This document shows positions 63,533 through 64,000 of a DNA stretch of 64,000 nt, piece by piece. The notes under the pieces are model-generated. The model was not told where the DNA came from, did no database searches, and saw only the letters and a program-made list of their open reading frames with translations. The position numbers and the translations under genes are program-made. Numbering within the stretch: position 1 is the first letter of the stretch; each line of letters opens with the position of its first letter. Source of the stretch: Marinibacterium anthonyi (lineage in GTDB: Bacteria; Pseudomonadota; Alphaproteobacteria; Rhodobacterales; Rhodobacteraceae); NCBI GenBank assembly GCA_003217735.2, contig CP031585.1, positions 2,033,501 through 2,097,500 of the forward strand, given 5' to 3'.

Positions 63533-64000
63533 ATGAAAACCCTTTTGATCGCTTCCCAAGTCCTTGTCGTGTCGGCCGCCGCGGCCTTCGCGCAGACCGC
63601 GCCCGACGCCCAGGCCCCCGCGTCCACGACGCCCCCGGCCCAGGGACAGATCCAGGAACAGACCCAGGATGAACCCGGCAAGGGGCCCAAACCCGAGCAC
63701 TGGAACAAGGGCGACAAGCCGCACCATTCGCAGATGCGCATGGGCCAGGGCGGCCCCGGCATGGGGAAAGGCCACGGCCAGGGAATGGGCCAAGGCATGG
63801 GCCAGGGAATGAGCCAGGGAATGGGCCAGGGAATGGGAATGGGCTACGGCATGATGCCCGGCTACGCCATGGTCCCGGGCTACGTGATGGTGCCCGGCTA
63901 TGTGCCGGTGCCCATGATGCCGATGATGCCGATGGGGCAGGGCATGATGCCCCAGATGATGCCCCAGATGATGCCCCAGATGATGCCGATGATGCCCGGA
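63533..64000 (+). CDS. exported Met/Gly/Pro-rich protein (3' truncated by window)
   Basis: The frame is open from the ATG at 63533, after AGGAGCAGC, to the end of the window (156 residues seen). A signal peptide (MKTLLIASQVLVVSAAAAFA) is followed by a Gln/Pro/Glu-rich stretch and repeats GQGMGQGMGQGM, VPGYVMVPGYV and MMPQMMPQMMPQMM. Nearly every second or third residue is Met in the last 90. Methionine clusters of this kind bind copper(I) in periplasmic copper proteins, so metal binding is plausible. Neither the family nor the end is known. Confidence 0.75.
   Translation, partial: MKTLLIASQVLVVSAAAAFAQTAPDAQAPASTTPPAQGQIQEQTQDEPGKGPKPEHWNKGDKPHHSQMRMGQGGPGMGKGHGQGMGQGMGQGMSQGMGQGMGMGYGMMPGYAMVPGYVMVPGYVPVPMMPMMPMGQGMMPQMMPQMMPQMMPMMPG

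Overview
The window is high-GC DNA with densely packed genes and short 1-14 bp start/stop overlaps. Its content points to an alphaproteobacterium of the Rhodobacterales (Rhodobacteraceae/Roseobacteraceae type): a full RcGTA-like gene transfer agent cluster followed by cysE, a pyruvate dehydrogenase E1-beta with its own lipoyl domain, ftsB next to pdhA, and a bactofilin/M23 pair. The genus cannot be fixed from the sequence. No tRNA, rRNA, CRISPR array, insertion sequence or integrase was seen.

Layout. 1-2769: end of a GNAT acetyltransferase, then fabF and mltG. 2841-17412: an apparently intact gene transfer agent (GTA) operon with its promoter region, small and large terminase, portal, protease, capsid, adaptors, tail tube, tape measure and tail tip (g1-g15), plus one conserved downstream gene. 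17592-19440: an HNH endonuclease and cysE. 19513-23241 (minus strand): pdhC, pdhB, pdhA, then ftsB. 24218-26422 (minus): class I fructose-bisphosphate aldolase and pgk. 26547-27603: two cyclophilins, one cytoplasmic and one exported. 27825-31292 (minus): bactofilin, M23 peptidase, DUF455 protein and a peroxiredoxin. 31444-38090: AsmA-like giant protein, queA, MFS transporter and DUF924 protein. 38109-40810: a membrane coiled-coil protein, lpd (the E3 missing from the pdh operon) and two small envelope proteins. 41030-44695: a methyltransferase and uvrA. 44811-45928: tandem exported paralogs. 46216-54440: valine catabolism (mmsB, HIBCH, acyl-CoA dehydrogenase, and mmsA further on), interrupted by a YbdK-type ligase, a methyltransferase, an L,D-transpeptidase and a small unknown. 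54557-56520: LysR regulator, CBS protein and coaD. 56591-62192: two GAPDH paralogs, a DUF808 membrane protein and transketolase. 62408-64000: coiled-coil protein plus zapA, and a truncated Met-rich secreted protein.

How the parts relate. Two regulatory themes can be read from the DNA. First, an almost identical palindrome, TAGTTyAAyGyTAAACTA, sits upstream of both pdhA and lpd, 15 kb apart, which predicts joint control of the whole pyruvate dehydrogenase complex. Second, GTTAGCGC-type sites, like those of LacI-family regulators, lie upstream of fba and both gap genes, which suggests common control of lower glycolysis and gluconeogenesis. The GTA operon has a clear sigma-70-like promoter with a perfect 7-bp-arm dyad touching the -35 box. 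A terminator follows within about 60 nt, and another lies between g2 and g3. A dispersed intergenic element (GGTATTT-N4-CCAAGAAGAAG, often with GC hairpins) occurs at least five times, including once inside the GTA operon. The YbdK-type ligase has no AUG, GUG or UUG codon at the start its conserved N-terminus requires.
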